Below are positions 44,102 to 52,818 of a DNA stretch of 64,000 bases, piece by piece; the stretch's first letter is position 1; each line of letters begins with the position of its first letter. Where the stretch lies: positions 496,001-560,000 of the forward strand of contig JAVJSV010000016.1 of assembly GCA_040219235.1 (NCBI GenBank), written 5' to 3'. A model generated the notes under the pieces. That model was not told where the DNA came from. It did no database searches and was given only the letters and a program-made list of their open reading frames with translations. Made by a program: the position numbers and the translations under genes. The stretch comes from Rhodospirillaceae bacterium (GTDB lineage: Bacteria > Pseudomonadota > Alphaproteobacteria > Rhodospirillales > Rhodospirillaceae).

Positions 44102-46555
44102 TTACCAAGAGTAGCTCGCCCGCACGCCGAGTTGTGTTTTGGGTGGTGCGTTTAAAGCGTACCCGATGTTGCCGAATGCCGTGAAATCACCGAACCCGGT
44201 GCCACCGCGCACTGTATCATCTCCGAGAATGTTTGTGCCGTAAGCGTAGACACTCCAGATTTCATTTTCGACACCAAGACGCGCATCCACATTCCAGTAA
44301 GATGGGTAGAAGTGTGCTTCTGCTGTATCGTTGCCACGATTGCTTTGGTATTGGGCATCAATCACACCGAACAGCTCGAGTTCATTTGTGATCGGCGTTC
44401 TATACCCGGCGGATAAATTCAAAGCATGTTTTGGCGCCCGTTCAATGCGGCTGCCGGTCGAGTCAATAATACACCCTGGCACACCGTTGAGGGTTGTCGG
44501 CGTACAATTCCGGGCTCCGGCAATGGCAAGCGGCGTGTTACTGAATTGCGAGAAGTCTGTGTATTCCGTATCGAGGAAGGTGTAGCCGGCGTTTAGACTA
44601 ACCCCGTCTGCGGGGGCTGCAGCAAAGTCTACCTCGAAGCCACGCACTTCAGAGTCCGCCGCGTTTGCGGTTCGGCCTGTTAGGCCGTTTGGTGAGGTAT
44701 CATCTGGAATTTGCTGTTGGAACTGCTTGTCGGTGTATTTCATGAGGAACACCGCGCCGTTGGCGATGAGGCGGCCATCCGCCCAGGATGTTTTTGTACC
44801 GACTTCGTAGTTCCACACCGTTTCAGCGGTGTAGCGGGCGTTTTCGATAAGCGGTGCCGCCACGGTGGAGAACCCGCCCGGCTTAACCCCTTTCGACACG
44901 GACGCGTAAATCAGAGCATCATCTGTGGTCTGATATTCCAAGGTGAACTTTGGTGCAAAGAAGTTATCGGAGTCAGACGCCATGAATGTTGTAAAGGCTC
45001 CCGCATCGGCCGGCGGACCGAAAACAGAAACCGCCGCGCCGCCATTGGGCCAGACATAACTGAACGATTCATCCGAGTACCGTGCTTCAACGGACGCGGC
45101 GAGTTTTTCAGAAATATCATATTCAAAGATGCCATAAACCGACCAGTGTTCCGTATCGCGGCGTGTGGGTCTTTCCGGAGACGGCATTGCCAATCGCGTA
45201 TTCAAAGCCGCCGACGATACCCCGGGAGCCCCAACCACGACGGTAATCAGGTTGCGATCAAGCTGAACGTAGTTTTCATCCCAGTACAATCCACCGACAG
45301 CCCAGCGGAAACCATCGGACTCCAGATCACCGATGCGCACTTCCTGGTTGATCTGGCGGACGTTGGTGCTGGCACTGGATTCAAACGTGTTTGGCAGCGG
45401 CTCGGCGATGCCGCCGGGGGTCGGGAACAGCACCGGCGCATCGGGCTCGGCGTAAAAGTCTGTGTCGACACGGTAGAAGCCATCGACTTCGCTGTAGCCG
45501 GTCCAAGTGTTGAGCTTGACGGTGCCAAAGTCGTATTCGGTGATCAAGCTGGCGTAAATTGCATCGACGTCAGAGCCCTCGTAATCTTCACCGGTGCGGG
45601 GGTCGAGGCTGAGCGTAATCAACCCTTCCTGTACCGGGGCGAAGTTACCAAAGGGGGCGAGACGGGTCTGAGCGGGCAAGATACCGGCATCAATGAGCGG
45701 CTGCGCCCCCGCCGGTAGGTTAGTTAGGATGGTGCCGCCATTGGCAGCGCCGAGGAAGTATTGTGCAGCGGGTTCATTTTCGTCTTTAGAGTAAGAGGCC
45801 CGCACATCAACCGTGAAGTTTTCGCTGGCTTCAAAGGAGGCAGACAAGGCTGCACCATAACTCTCATAGCCGCCAATGCCTTCGCCGGAGATGGCGTTAT
45901 CATAGAAGCCATTGTGCTGGGCGTACGTGGCATTGAGCCTAAGGCCGACGGTATCGGACACCGGGCCAGCGATTGAGCCAGTGACCTCAGCCTGGCCATG
46001 ATCACCGACATCGGCAAACAAGCGGCCTTCAAATTCATCGCCGGGCTTCTTGGAGATGTAGTTAATGGCACCGCCAAAGGCGACACGACCGTAAAGTGCA
46101 CTTTGCGGGCCTTTTACAACCTCAATCCGCTCGGCATCGACCAAGCGGAGGTTCATGCCGATCCCGCCACCGCCGGTGAGCAAGGATTCGGAAGAGATAT
46201 CGATGCCGTCAAGCAGCACACCGATAGGCTGGCGGCCACGTGTGGCGGACAAGCCGCGAATGACCGGGCGGGTGTCTTGCGGCACGAAAGAGGTTTCAAA
46301 CACCAGGCTGCTGGTCAGTTTAGCGATATCGCCGACGGAACGGATGCCCGATTTCTCAATCATATCGGACGAAAATGCGGTAATGCTAAGTGGTACATCT
46401 TGAAGAGATTCGGCCCGCTTGCGCGCCGTAACAACGATTTCCTCGACAGCGACTTGCTGGGCAAATGCCTCTGGTGCGGCAAAAACCAGCCCAGAAAGCG
46501 CGAAAACGCTGGAGCGCAGGGCTAATTTGCTTCTAAGTGATTTGGATTTCGTCAT
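44102..46555 (-). CDS. TonB-dependent outer-membrane receptor 2
   Basis: An 817-residue receptor. The signal peptide (LRSSVFALSGLVFAAPEAFAQ) is followed by the plug EEIVVTARKRAESLQD, RPVIRGLSATRG, LLDGIDISS, AERIEVVKGPQSALYGR and FGGAINYISKKPG; the barrel ends in RASYSW with a terminal aromatic. It is the same subfamily as receptor 1 but with distinct loops, so it probably takes a different or related ligand. It is monocistronic with a strong terminator, and is divergent from the LytTR regulator gene (46804) with LytTR-type sites in between, pointing to control by that regulator. Confidence 0.93.
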   Translation of the reverse strand: MTKSKSLRSKLALRSSVFALSGLVFAAPEAFAQQVAVEEIVVTARKRAESLQDVPLSITAFSSDMIEKSGIRSVGDIAKLTSSLVFETSFVPQDTRPVIRGLSATRGRQPIGVLLDGIDISSESLLTGGGGIGMNLRLVDAERIEVVKGPQSALYGRVAFGGAINYISKKPGDEFEGRLFADVGDHGQAEVTGSIAGPVSDTVGLRLNATYAQHNGFYDNAISGEGIGGYESYGAALSASFEASENFTVDVRASYSKDENEPAAQYFLGAANGGTILTNLPAGAQPLIDAGILPAQTRLAPFGNFAPVQEGLITLSLDPRTGEDYEGSDVDAIYASLITEYDFGTVKLNTWTGYSEVDGFYRVDTDFYAEPDAPVLFPTPGGIAEPLPNTFESSASTNVRQINQEVRIGDLESDGFRWAVGGLYWDENYVQLDRNLITVVVGAPGVSSAALNTRLAMPSPERPTRRDTEHWSVYGIFEYDISEKLAASVEARYSDESFSYVWPNGGAAVSVFGPPADAGAFTTFMASDSDNFFAPKFTLEYQTTDDALIYASVSKGVKPGGFSTVAAPLIENARYTAETVWNYEVGTKTSWADGRLIANGAVFLMKYTDKQFQQQIPDDTSPNGLTGRTANAADSEVRGFEVDFAAAPADGVSLNAGYTFLDTEYTDFSQFSNTPLAIAGARNCTPTTLNGVPGCIIDSTGSRIERAPKHALNLSAGYRTPITNELELFGVIDAQYQSNRGNDTAEAHFYPSYWNVDARLGVENEIWSVYAYGTNILGDDTVRGGTGFGDFTAFGNIGYALNAPPKTQLGVRASYSW

Positions 46556-46626
46556 TTTTGTTCCCCTCGTGACGGAAAAGTTACGATGCTATTTGCTATC
46601 ATCCTGAAAAAGCAGACAATATTTTT

Positions 46627-46688
46627 TACGTTGTGACGCTCTGAGCTTCATGAACTGGCAGAAAACGGCTTTTTTATACGTTTGTGAC
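46627..46688 (+). promoter_or_regulatory. Pair of LytTR-type binding sites
   Basis: TACGTTGTGAC (46627-46637) and TACGTTTGTGAC (46677-46688) lie 50 bases apart, each followed by a CTTCATGA block (starts about 46646 and 46689). TACGTTTGT fits the [TA][AC][CA]GTTN[AG][TG] LytTR consensus in full, and the first site in eight of nine positions. A 50-base offset is near five helical turns. They are between the receptor start (46555) and the LytTR gene (46804), the expected place for auto- and target control. Confidence 0.6.
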
Positions 46689-46803
46689 CTTCATGATGCG
46701 CGAATGGGCGAGGTTTTGGCAAAGAAAATTCCCGTTCTGGCCAAAAAATGGTGCTTGGTCGAAATCGTATCTGCCCGACAATAACACCGGAATGAAGTGA
46801 TAC

Positions 46804-47733
46804 ATGAGTGAAATGACACATAATCACGGCAGATCTGAAACAGAGGATGCGTTTCGCATCACACCTACCCTCCTGCTCGTGTATCTGCTGGCCGTTCCCG
46901 TTGTTCTAGGTTTGATTTCCGGCATTAATGAATCTGGCAGTGCGCGCATGGTTTCTAAAGAAGCTTATATAATGCGCTATATATTTCGCGGACTGCTGTC
47001 GTGGTGGACGACCATCCTGGCCACATATGTCGTGGCTGTCGCATTGCGCCCGTGGAAACCGCATTTTTTGCTGGTGCTGGTCTTCGGACCGCTAATCAAC
47101 ATATTTGTCAATGCGCCGCTTTCGCTGATCTGGCAGCCCCTGTTTGAGCCCTACCTTGCGGAAGGGTCTCAGTTCTTTCCCTTATGGCCATGGCGTTTTG
47201 GCGATCCTGTGTATTTGAAAGAGTCCTTGCTCGCCCTGCTGACAAATGAAATTGTTTGGGTGTCCTTCAATGTCATTTTCTGGCGCGCGTTTTCAGTGCG
47301 TCTGTACGGCTTTACGCCACCGTCGCCGCGCCAATCAACGCCCGCTGAGCGTCCTGAAAACGAGACGGCGTTAAATTTACCGGTTGTGGCGGCCTCTTCG
47401 CCGTTCATGGATCGTTTGCCCAAAGACATCGGGACGAACATTATTGTTCTGGAGGCGCAGGAACATTACACCAAGGTGCAGACCAATCTTGGAACTGCCA
47501 TGGTGCTGTATCGGTTTGGTGATGCCGTCAAGGAAATGGCCCGCCACTCTGGCATGCAAGTCCATCGGTCTTTTTGGGTCAACACCAGTGCTATTGAGAG
47601 TGTCGACAAAACAGGCCGCACCTATGAATTGACAATGACGGGTGGGGGCAAGGTGCCGGTGAGCCGGTCCTACAAAGTCAAGATTGACGAAATGGGGCTA
47701 GGTGACACCAGCGGCCCCTCCCCGCTTAAGTAA
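46804..47733 (+). CDS. Membrane-anchored LytTR-family transcriptional regulator
   Basis: A 309-residue regulator with a membrane sensory part (about four helices between residues 20 and 170) and a C-terminal LytTR DNA-binding domain (about 205-300). The latter shows IIVLEAQEHYTKVQT, MQVHRSFWVNTSAIESV and KVPVSRSYKVKI, all classic LytTR blocks. No response-regulator receiver domain is present, so the membrane part probably senses directly or through a partner, as in other integral-membrane LytTR regulators. It is divergent from TonB receptor 2; two LytTR-type sites lie between. The O-methyltransferase gene follows 46 bases later. Confidence 0.9.
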   Translation: MSEMTHNHGRSETEDAFRITPTLLLVYLLAVPVVLGLISGINESGSARMVSKEAYIMRYIFRGLLSWWTTILATYVVAVALRPWKPHFLLVLVFGPLINIFVNAPLSLIWQPLFEPYLAEGSQFFPLWPWRFGDPVYLKESLLALLTNEIVWVSFNVIFWRAFSVRLYGFTPPSPRQSTPAERPENETALNLPVVAASSPFMDRLPKDIGTNIIVLEAQEHYTKVQTNLGTAMVLYRFGDAVKEMARHSGMQVHRSFWVNTSAIESVDKTGRTYELTMTGGGKVPVSRSYKVKIDEMGLGDTSGPSPLK

Positions 47734-47779
47734 GGCCCGCTCACCTAAAGCCCTCTCACCTAAAGCAAGGATACGAGAC

Positions 47780-48454
47780 ATGTCGTCATCATCTATGGGG
47801 CTCAGTGACTCCGTCCTCGCATACCTGCGGACAGTTGGGCTGCGTGAGGACGCGGACCAAATTGCCTTGCGGGACGCGACAGCGAAACATCCGGACTCCA
47901 GCAAGATGGCGATGATGCAAATTTCACCTGAGCAAGGGCAGTTTATGACCCTGCTGGTTGAGCTGTTGGGCGTGAAAAAGTATCTGGAGATTGGCGTCTT
48001 TACCGGATATAGCGCGATGACGGTGGCCAAAGCGATGGGCCCTGAGGGCCGCGTTGTGGCCCTGGATGTCAGCGAGACGTTTACAGCCATCGCGCGGGAG
48101 CATTGGACGCAAGCGGGCGTGACCAATCAGATCGACCTGCGTCTCGCGCCAGCCCTTGAGAGCCTTGAGGCTTTGCGCCGCGCCGGGGAGCAGAACAGCT
48201 TTGATCTGGCCTTTATTGACGCTGATAAAGAGAATTACTTAGCCTACTACGAAGCCGCGTTGGACCTGGTCAGGCCCGGGGGCGTCATCGGGATCGACAA
48301 TGTGCTGTGGAGCGGCAGCGTCGCTGATCCGATGGATCATAGGCCAGACACGGAGGCAATCCGGGCCGTCAATGCGGCGCTCGCTCAAGATGAACGCGTG
48401 ACCATCAGCATGGTCCCGATTGGTGATGGGCTCACGTTGGCCCGAAAACGGTAG
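47780..48454 (+). CDS. Class I SAM-dependent O-methyltransferase (CCoAOMT-like)
   Basis: A 224-residue soluble methyltransferase, start at ATG 47780 (AAGGA upstream); an open frame further up is not coding. The SAM-binding motif is YLEIGVFTGYSAM, the acidic loop is VVALDVSE, and the metal-binding AFIDADKENYLAYYE motif is typical of caffeoyl-CoA/catechol O-methyltransferases that need Mg2+. It methylates phenolic hydroxyls in homologues. It follows the LytTR gene on the same strand at 46 bases, so it may belong to the same regulon. A short direct repeat (CTCACCTAAAGC twice, about 47735-47765) precedes it. Confidence 0.88.
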   Translation: MSSSSMGLSDSVLAYLRTVGLREDADQIALRDATAKHPDSSKMAMMQISPEQGQFMTLLVELLGVKKYLEIGVFTGYSAMTVAKAMGPEGRVVALDVSETFTAIAREHWTQAGVTNQIDLRLAPALESLEALRRAGEQNSFDLAFIDADKENYLAYYEAALDLVRPGGVIGIDNVLWSGSVADPMDHRPDTEAIRAVNAALAQDERVTISMVPIGDGLTLARKR

Positions 48455-48602
48455 GACACGACTGTCGCACGCCTCTGCAATAACACGCCGCCATTCTATT
48501 CTTGCATACCTGCTGATCAAAAAATGCACGCGTATTGTGTGGACAAAGGAGTACGGTTTTCAAGTTTATCTTTGAACTGCGTCTTCAAGAAAGTCTCTAA
48601 CA

Positions 48603-48872
48603 ATGACACGTGTTTCTGCTTACATTACCGCGCTGAGCGGTTCTGTTCTGGTGTGCGTTACGCTTGGTGTGCTCGCGCTCATCATGGTCTTCTTTGCGGG
48701 GCTTGCGGTCGAAGGTCTGTTGGAAGCCTTTGGCGTGCTTGCGTTAGGTTGGGGTGAGTCGCACCTTTCCCTCTTGATCGGCATTGCCACGCTGACAACC
48801 CTCCCCCTTTTCATCATGATGTTTATTGCAACATGGAAGAAAATCCTGGCGGCTGAACTGCTGCTACCATAA
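48603..48872 (+). CDS. Small two-helix membrane protein
   Basis: An 89-residue protein, not recognised. Two long hydrophobic segments (VLVCVTLGVLALIMVFFAGLA and IATLTTLPLFIMMFIATW) flank a short loop (EAFGVLALGWGESHLS). The start at 48603 has no strong ribosome-binding site, and the next open frame (minus strand, 48877) ends only 4 bases away. Real but short; function unknown. Confidence 0.5.
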   Translation: MTRVSAYITALSGSVLVCVTLGVLALIMVFFAGLAVEGLLEAFGVLALGWGESHLSLLIGIATLTTLPLFIMMFIATWKKILAAELLLP

Positions 48873-48876
48873 GCCG

Positions 48877-49389
48877 CTAGGGCTGGAACATACCGTGTTG
48901 AACCTTGTCGCCAACTTCAACACCAAGCCTCGCCACTGTCCCCGCTGCAAGCTCTAATACGGAGCGCACAGGTACGCGCGAGGAGATGGGTTTCTCTGAA
49001 TGCGGAACTGTGTTTTCGGCAATGGTCATCACCTCGCCGGTATTGCTGAGAAAAAGCATATCCAGCGGGATGAAGGTGTTCCTCATCCACATACTAACCA
49101 TGCGATCGGTTTCGAAGTCGAACAACATGCCGCGGTTTTGCGGCAGTTCGGCGCGATGCATCAGACCCGTTGCCCGGGTTGAGTGTGTATCTGCAACCTC
49201 AAACTGGAAATCGTAAATCTTCGGACTACCGTTCTCGCCCTGAACCACAATAGAACCCTGTGACAGGGAGAGACTTTGCGCCTTGGTTGCGTCAAAAGGT
49301 TCGTAAGGTCGCAGGAACTGCGCCGTGGCGGGCACAACACACAGTAAAAACGGGACGAGCAGTAAAACGCGGAAGACGAATGTTATCAT
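48877..49389 (-). CDS. DUF192 family exported protein
   Basis: A 170-residue protein with a signal peptide (MITFVFRVLLLVPFLLCVVPATAQ). The DUF192 core is visible: ATGLMHRAELPQNRGMLFDFE, MWMRNTFIPLDMLFL, then VLELAAGTVARLGVEVGDKV. Such proteins are small secreted or periplasmic beta-barrels of unknown function, widespread in Gram-negatives. It is the last gene before the antiporter operon on the same strand, separated by 27 bases, and may be read through from it. Confidence 0.85.
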   Translation of the reverse strand: MITFVFRVLLLVPFLLCVVPATAQFLRPYEPFDATKAQSLSLSQGSIVVQGENGSPKIYDFQFEVADTHSTRATGLMHRAELPQNRGMLFDFETDRMVSMWMRNTFIPLDMLFLSNTGEVMTIAENTVPHSEKPISSRVPVRSVLELAAGTVARLGVEVGDKVQHGMFQP

Positions 49390-49416
49390 GGGATCACCTT
49401 ACCCCAATTCATCAAC

Positions 49417-51114
49417 TCACATATAGACGAAGTCTACCAGGAGATATATTGCCAACATCACGATGGCCCAAAACGCCATGCGCCCGGTTGGCATTGTGCG
49501 CCCGAGAATTCCTGACGGGCCATGCCGACTCTGCAGGGTTTGTATAGTAGACCGTACCCCCTTTGATAAATCATCAATGATGCTGTCGCGCGCTGATCCA
49601 GAATTTTGCGTCAGAGAAAGGGCAATTTTTTTGCCTAAGACCCGGTACAGCCAATCGAAATCCAGTGTCAGGCTATTGACCAAGTGCCAGCCATAATACT
49701 TGAGGAACAAGAAGAAAGCCGCGCCGGAGAACAGCAGAATTTGGAACTGGGTGACGATGTGATCGGGTGTGTTCGGCGCGTAATCCTGCTCAAACGGCAG
49801 AAGTTGATAGAACTGCTGGGGCAACACGCCAATCGCAACACACAGTATAGCAAAAAACACCATTGCCGTGCGCATATGCAGCGGCGGCTCCGGCGGTCGC
49901 AAACCCGAGTCTTTTCCGAAGAACACAAAGTATTGCAACTTGATACCAACGTCCAAGAACACCCCTGCCGTACCGGCCGCGAGCAAATACCAAACCCAAT
50001 AATATTGTTCGAGGTAGGCCGCTTCTGAGGTCATTGCCTTAGCCGCAAAACCAGAGGTAAACGGAAAGGCCGAGATTGAAAGTCCGCCGATGATGCAACA
50101 AATTGCGGTGAGCGGCATTGTCCGAAACAATCCGCCATATTCGGTGAATTTGCGTTTGCCGGTCATGTAAAACACAGACCCCGTCGCCATGATCAACAGC
50201 GCCTTATAGATAATGTGCGCAAAGGCATGGGCAACCGCGCCATTGATCGCCAGGGTCGTCCCAATGCCAATTGCCGTGACCATGAAGCCAACTTGGTTGA
50301 CGATGGAATAGCCAAGCATTTTGCGCGCGTTGTTTTCGCAAAGTCCGTAAATGATGCCGTAGAAAATCATAAACAGACCGACAAAGATCAGAATTTCTGC
50401 ACCGGGAAAGCCCCGCGCCAGCACGTAAACGGCTGTCTTGGTGGTGAACGCAGACAGGAACACCATCCCGGAATAACTGGCTTCCGGGTAGGAATCCGGT
50501 ACCCAGGCTGAAAATGGCGGCGCACCAGTATTGAGCAAAAAGCCGGCTAAAATGAGTGCCCGAGGAAGCGTATCCGGCAGCATCGACGTAAACGCAATGG
50601 AACCGGTGGACGCGACTTCGCCAGCGATGCCGGCCATCAGCACCACCCCACCAAACAGATGCACCAGAAGGTAGCGCAGACCGGCAGCCCGGGCGGTATC
50701 AGTCCCCGCCGAGAAAATAACAGTCGCCGACGCCAAGGCCATCATTTCCCAGAAAATAAAGACGGTGATGAGATCACCGGCAAACACGACGCCGAGTGAA
50801 AAAGCAATGTAAACGTTGGCGGCAAACAGTTCCAAAACGCGCTCTTGTTTCAGCGCATACAAATTGCCGGCCAGCGCCATCAAGGCAAACACAGTGGCGA
50901 ACAGACGGCTGAGTTTATCTGTCTTAAACGGTTCTAGCGTCCACTCCATGTAGGATATGGAAAAGAGCACTCCCTCCGCCGTCATCCAGACAAAGGCTAA
51001 GGAAATCAGCGGAGCCCCAAGCAGAACGACGCTGCGGGCGGTTCCGGTCAATCGTAAGACCAGAAGTGCACCAATAAGAATTGGTAAAGAGGGGTGCAGC
51101 AAAAGACTACTCAT
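49417..51114 (-). CDS. Mrp/complex I-type proton-translocating subunit (MrpD-like, third copy, divergent)
   Basis: A 565-residue membrane protein of the MrpA/D-NuoL/M/N antiporter-like superfamily, about 14 helices. The TM5 Glu (VFIFWEMMALASATV) and the TM8 Lys (FTTKTAVYVLARG) are present. The TM7 Lys of the family (K in IKAALFPLH-type motifs) is replaced by Asn195 and the adjacent His by Ser (LNTGAPPFSAWVP). It is the last gene of the antiporter operon and overlaps the start region of the preceding short gene (51107-51114). Its C-terminal 150 residues are longer than in the other D subunits. The precise role is unknown. Confidence 0.85.
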   Translation of the reverse strand: MSSLLLHPSLPILIGALLVLRLTGTARSVVLLGAPLISLAFVWMTAEGVLFSISYMEWTLEPFKTDKLSRLFATVFALMALAGNLYALKQERVLELFAANVYIAFSLGVVFAGDLITVFIFWEMMALASATVIFSAGTDTARAAGLRYLLVHLFGGVVLMAGIAGEVASTGSIAFTSMLPDTLPRALILAGFLLNTGAPPFSAWVPDSYPEASYSGMVFLSAFTTKTAVYVLARGFPGAEILIFVGLFMIFYGIIYGLCENNARKMLGYSIVNQVGFMVTAIGIGTTLAINGAVAHAFAHIIYKALLIMATGSVFYMTGKRKFTEYGGLFRTMPLTAICCIIGGLSISAFPFTSGFAAKAMTSEAAYLEQYYWVWYLLAAGTAGVFLDVGIKLQYFVFFGKDSGLRPPEPPLHMRTAMVFFAILCVAIGVLPQQFYQLLPFEQDYAPNTPDHIVTQFQILLFSGAAFFLFLKYYGWHLVNSLTLDFDWLYRVLGKKIALSLTQNSGSARDSIIDDLSKGVRSTIQTLQSRHGPSGILGRTMPTGRMAFWAIVMLAIYLLVDFVYM

Positions 51115-51355
51115 CGTAGTAGGTGTCCTTCCGCTTCAGCACTTTCTTCCAGCCTTTCGAGAGTAAAATTGACACCCCGCCAACCAGGAACCCAAACCAC
51201 GCACTAAATCCGTAGGTAAACATAAATCCCTTATGGTGATGGGTTACGAACAGCTCAGCAATAAGCAATAAGGCCAGCACGACCGTAAAGCCCAACCATA
51301 AGCGTTTGGGGGTCGCAGGATTATCCAGCCAATGCTTGTTGTTTTGCTCGTTCAT
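51107..51355 (-). CDS. Small membrane protein of the Mrp-like operon
   Basis: An 82-residue protein starting at MNEQNNKHW (ATG at 51355, overlapping the upstream stop by 4 bases as ATGA). It has two hydrophobic segments (LWLGFTVVLALLLIAELFV and GFSAWFGFLVGGVSILL) and a charged C-terminus with KKVLKRKDTYYDE. It overlaps the start of the third D subunit by 8 bases. I do not recognise it. Its tight coupling implies it is a genuine part of the complex. Confidence 0.7.
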   Translation of the reverse strand: MNEQNNKHWLDNPATPKRLWLGFTVVLALLLIAELFVTHHHKGFMFTYGFSAWFGFLVGGVSILLSKGWKKVLKRKDTYYDE

Positions 51356-52818
51356 AAGGTTTGCCCTACCAAGGCTTTGGCTAACGTCAATGGGACTTCT
51401 GGGAAAAGGAACAGCGCAAGCGTTCCCGATGCGGTCAAACAGAGCGCCAGTACAATGGGCCACGGCGCTTCACCATGCTCGTGCGACGGTGCAACATCCT
51501 CTTTTTTGAAAAAAGCCCGGTAAATAATCGGTACGAAGTAGCCGGTGTTGAGCAATGTACTGACAAAGATGACGAACAGAACGAACCAGTCTTTTAAGTC
51601 CATCGCTGCAGATAAAATATACCACTTGCCCAAAAAGCCTGCCGTTGGCGGCACCCCAATCATACTGAGCGCCCCAATTGTAAACGCCGCCATGGTCAAA
51701 GGCATACGTTTACCGATGCCGTTTAATTGACTAATCTCGGTTTTATGGGCGGCTGTATAAATTGAGCCAGCTGCAAAGAACAGAGTGATCTTACCAAACG
51801 CGTGCGCCGTTATATGCATCGCCGCGCCAATAATTGCCAGCGGCGTTGCCATCGCCGCAGCCAACACCACATAAGACAATTGACTAACGGTAGAATAGGC
51901 AAGTCTGCGCTTTAAGTTATCTTGACTAAGGGCGATGATGGACGCCACCAGAACAGTAAACCCGGCGGCATACACCACCCAGCCGGTTGCCTGACCGCTA
52001 AAGAGATCCAGGCCAAACACATAGACGATAATTTTTACGACGGAGAACACACCCGCTTTAACAACGGCGACGGCATGAAGGAGTGCGCTGACAGGAGTAG
52101 GCGCAACCATCGCTGCTGGCAACCAACGGTGCACCGGCATCACAGCCGCCTTACCTATGCCGTAAATAAACAGAACACTGAGTGCTCCAACAAGAAACGG
52201 ATTTTCATCTTTTGGAATAATACCACCGACTGTGAAATCACCCGTGCCAGCAATAAAATAAGTGCCAATCACGGCTGGCAGTAAAAACACGACGGATGTC
52301 GTTAAGAGAATTCCAAGATAGACACGTCCTCCAGCTTTCGCAGCTTCATTGCCTTTGTGCGTCACAAGCGGGTAGGTCGAAAGCGTCAGGACCTCGTAAA
52401 ACAAAAACATCGTAAAGAGGTTGCCTGCGAAAGCGATCCCAATGGTCCCCGCAATCGCAAGAGCAAAGCATGTGTAGAATACGGTCTGGTTTTCTTCCTT
52501 ATTTCCGCGCACATACCCGATGGAATAGATGGAATTGACGATCCAGAGCGAGGAGGCAATCATCGCGAAAAGCATGCCCATTGGCTCAATCTCAAATCGG
52601 ATTGTTAGCCCAGGCAAGACTGCAAAGCTCTCTGTAGAAGGGCGAGCCCCTTGCATAACTGACGGCACGAGTACAAACACAACCGCAAACAACAGGGCCG
52701 CAGTAACAAGTGTATAGGCTTCTCTGATATTTGGTTTTGAGCCGCTGGACGCAATAAAGACAGCCCCAAAACTCGGGATCAGAAGCGCCGCAACAATAAG
52801 CAGGGAGAGGTCTGTCAT
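51352..52818 (-). CDS. Mrp-type antiporter subunit D (second copy)
   Basis: A 488-residue proton channel subunit. The TM5 Glu is in FLFYEVLTLSTYPLV, the TM7 Lys in GIGKAAVMPVHRWLP, and the TM8 Lys in VVKAGVFSVVKI, so the proton path looks complete. It is more like NuoL/M and MbhH proteins than the first copy. Its start overlaps the stop of the first copy by 4 bases (ATGA at 52815-52818). Together with MrpC-like and two other D-like subunits it forms the membrane arm of the antiporter. Confidence 0.88.
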   Translation of the reverse strand: MTDLSLLIVAALLIPSFGAVFIASSGSKPNIREAYTLVTAALLFAVVFVLVPSVMQGARPSTESFAVLPGLTIRFEIEPMGMLFAMIASSLWIVNSIYSIGYVRGNKEENQTVFYTCFALAIAGTIGIAFAGNLFTMFLFYEVLTLSTYPLVTHKGNEAAKAGGRVYLGILLTTSVVFLLPAVIGTYFIAGTGDFTVGGIIPKDENPFLVGALSVLFIYGIGKAAVMPVHRWLPAAMVAPTPVSALLHAVAVVKAGVFSVVKIIVYVFGLDLFSGQATGWVVYAAGFTVLVASIIALSQDNLKRRLAYSTVSQLSYVVLAAAMATPLAIIGAAMHITAHAFGKITLFFAAGSIYTAAHKTEISQLNGIGKRMPLTMAAFTIGALSMIGVPPTAGFLGKWYILSAAMDLKDWFVLFVIFVSTLLNTGYFVPIIYRAFFKKEDVAPSHEHGEAPWPIVLALCLTASGTLALFLFPEVPLTLAKALVGQTL

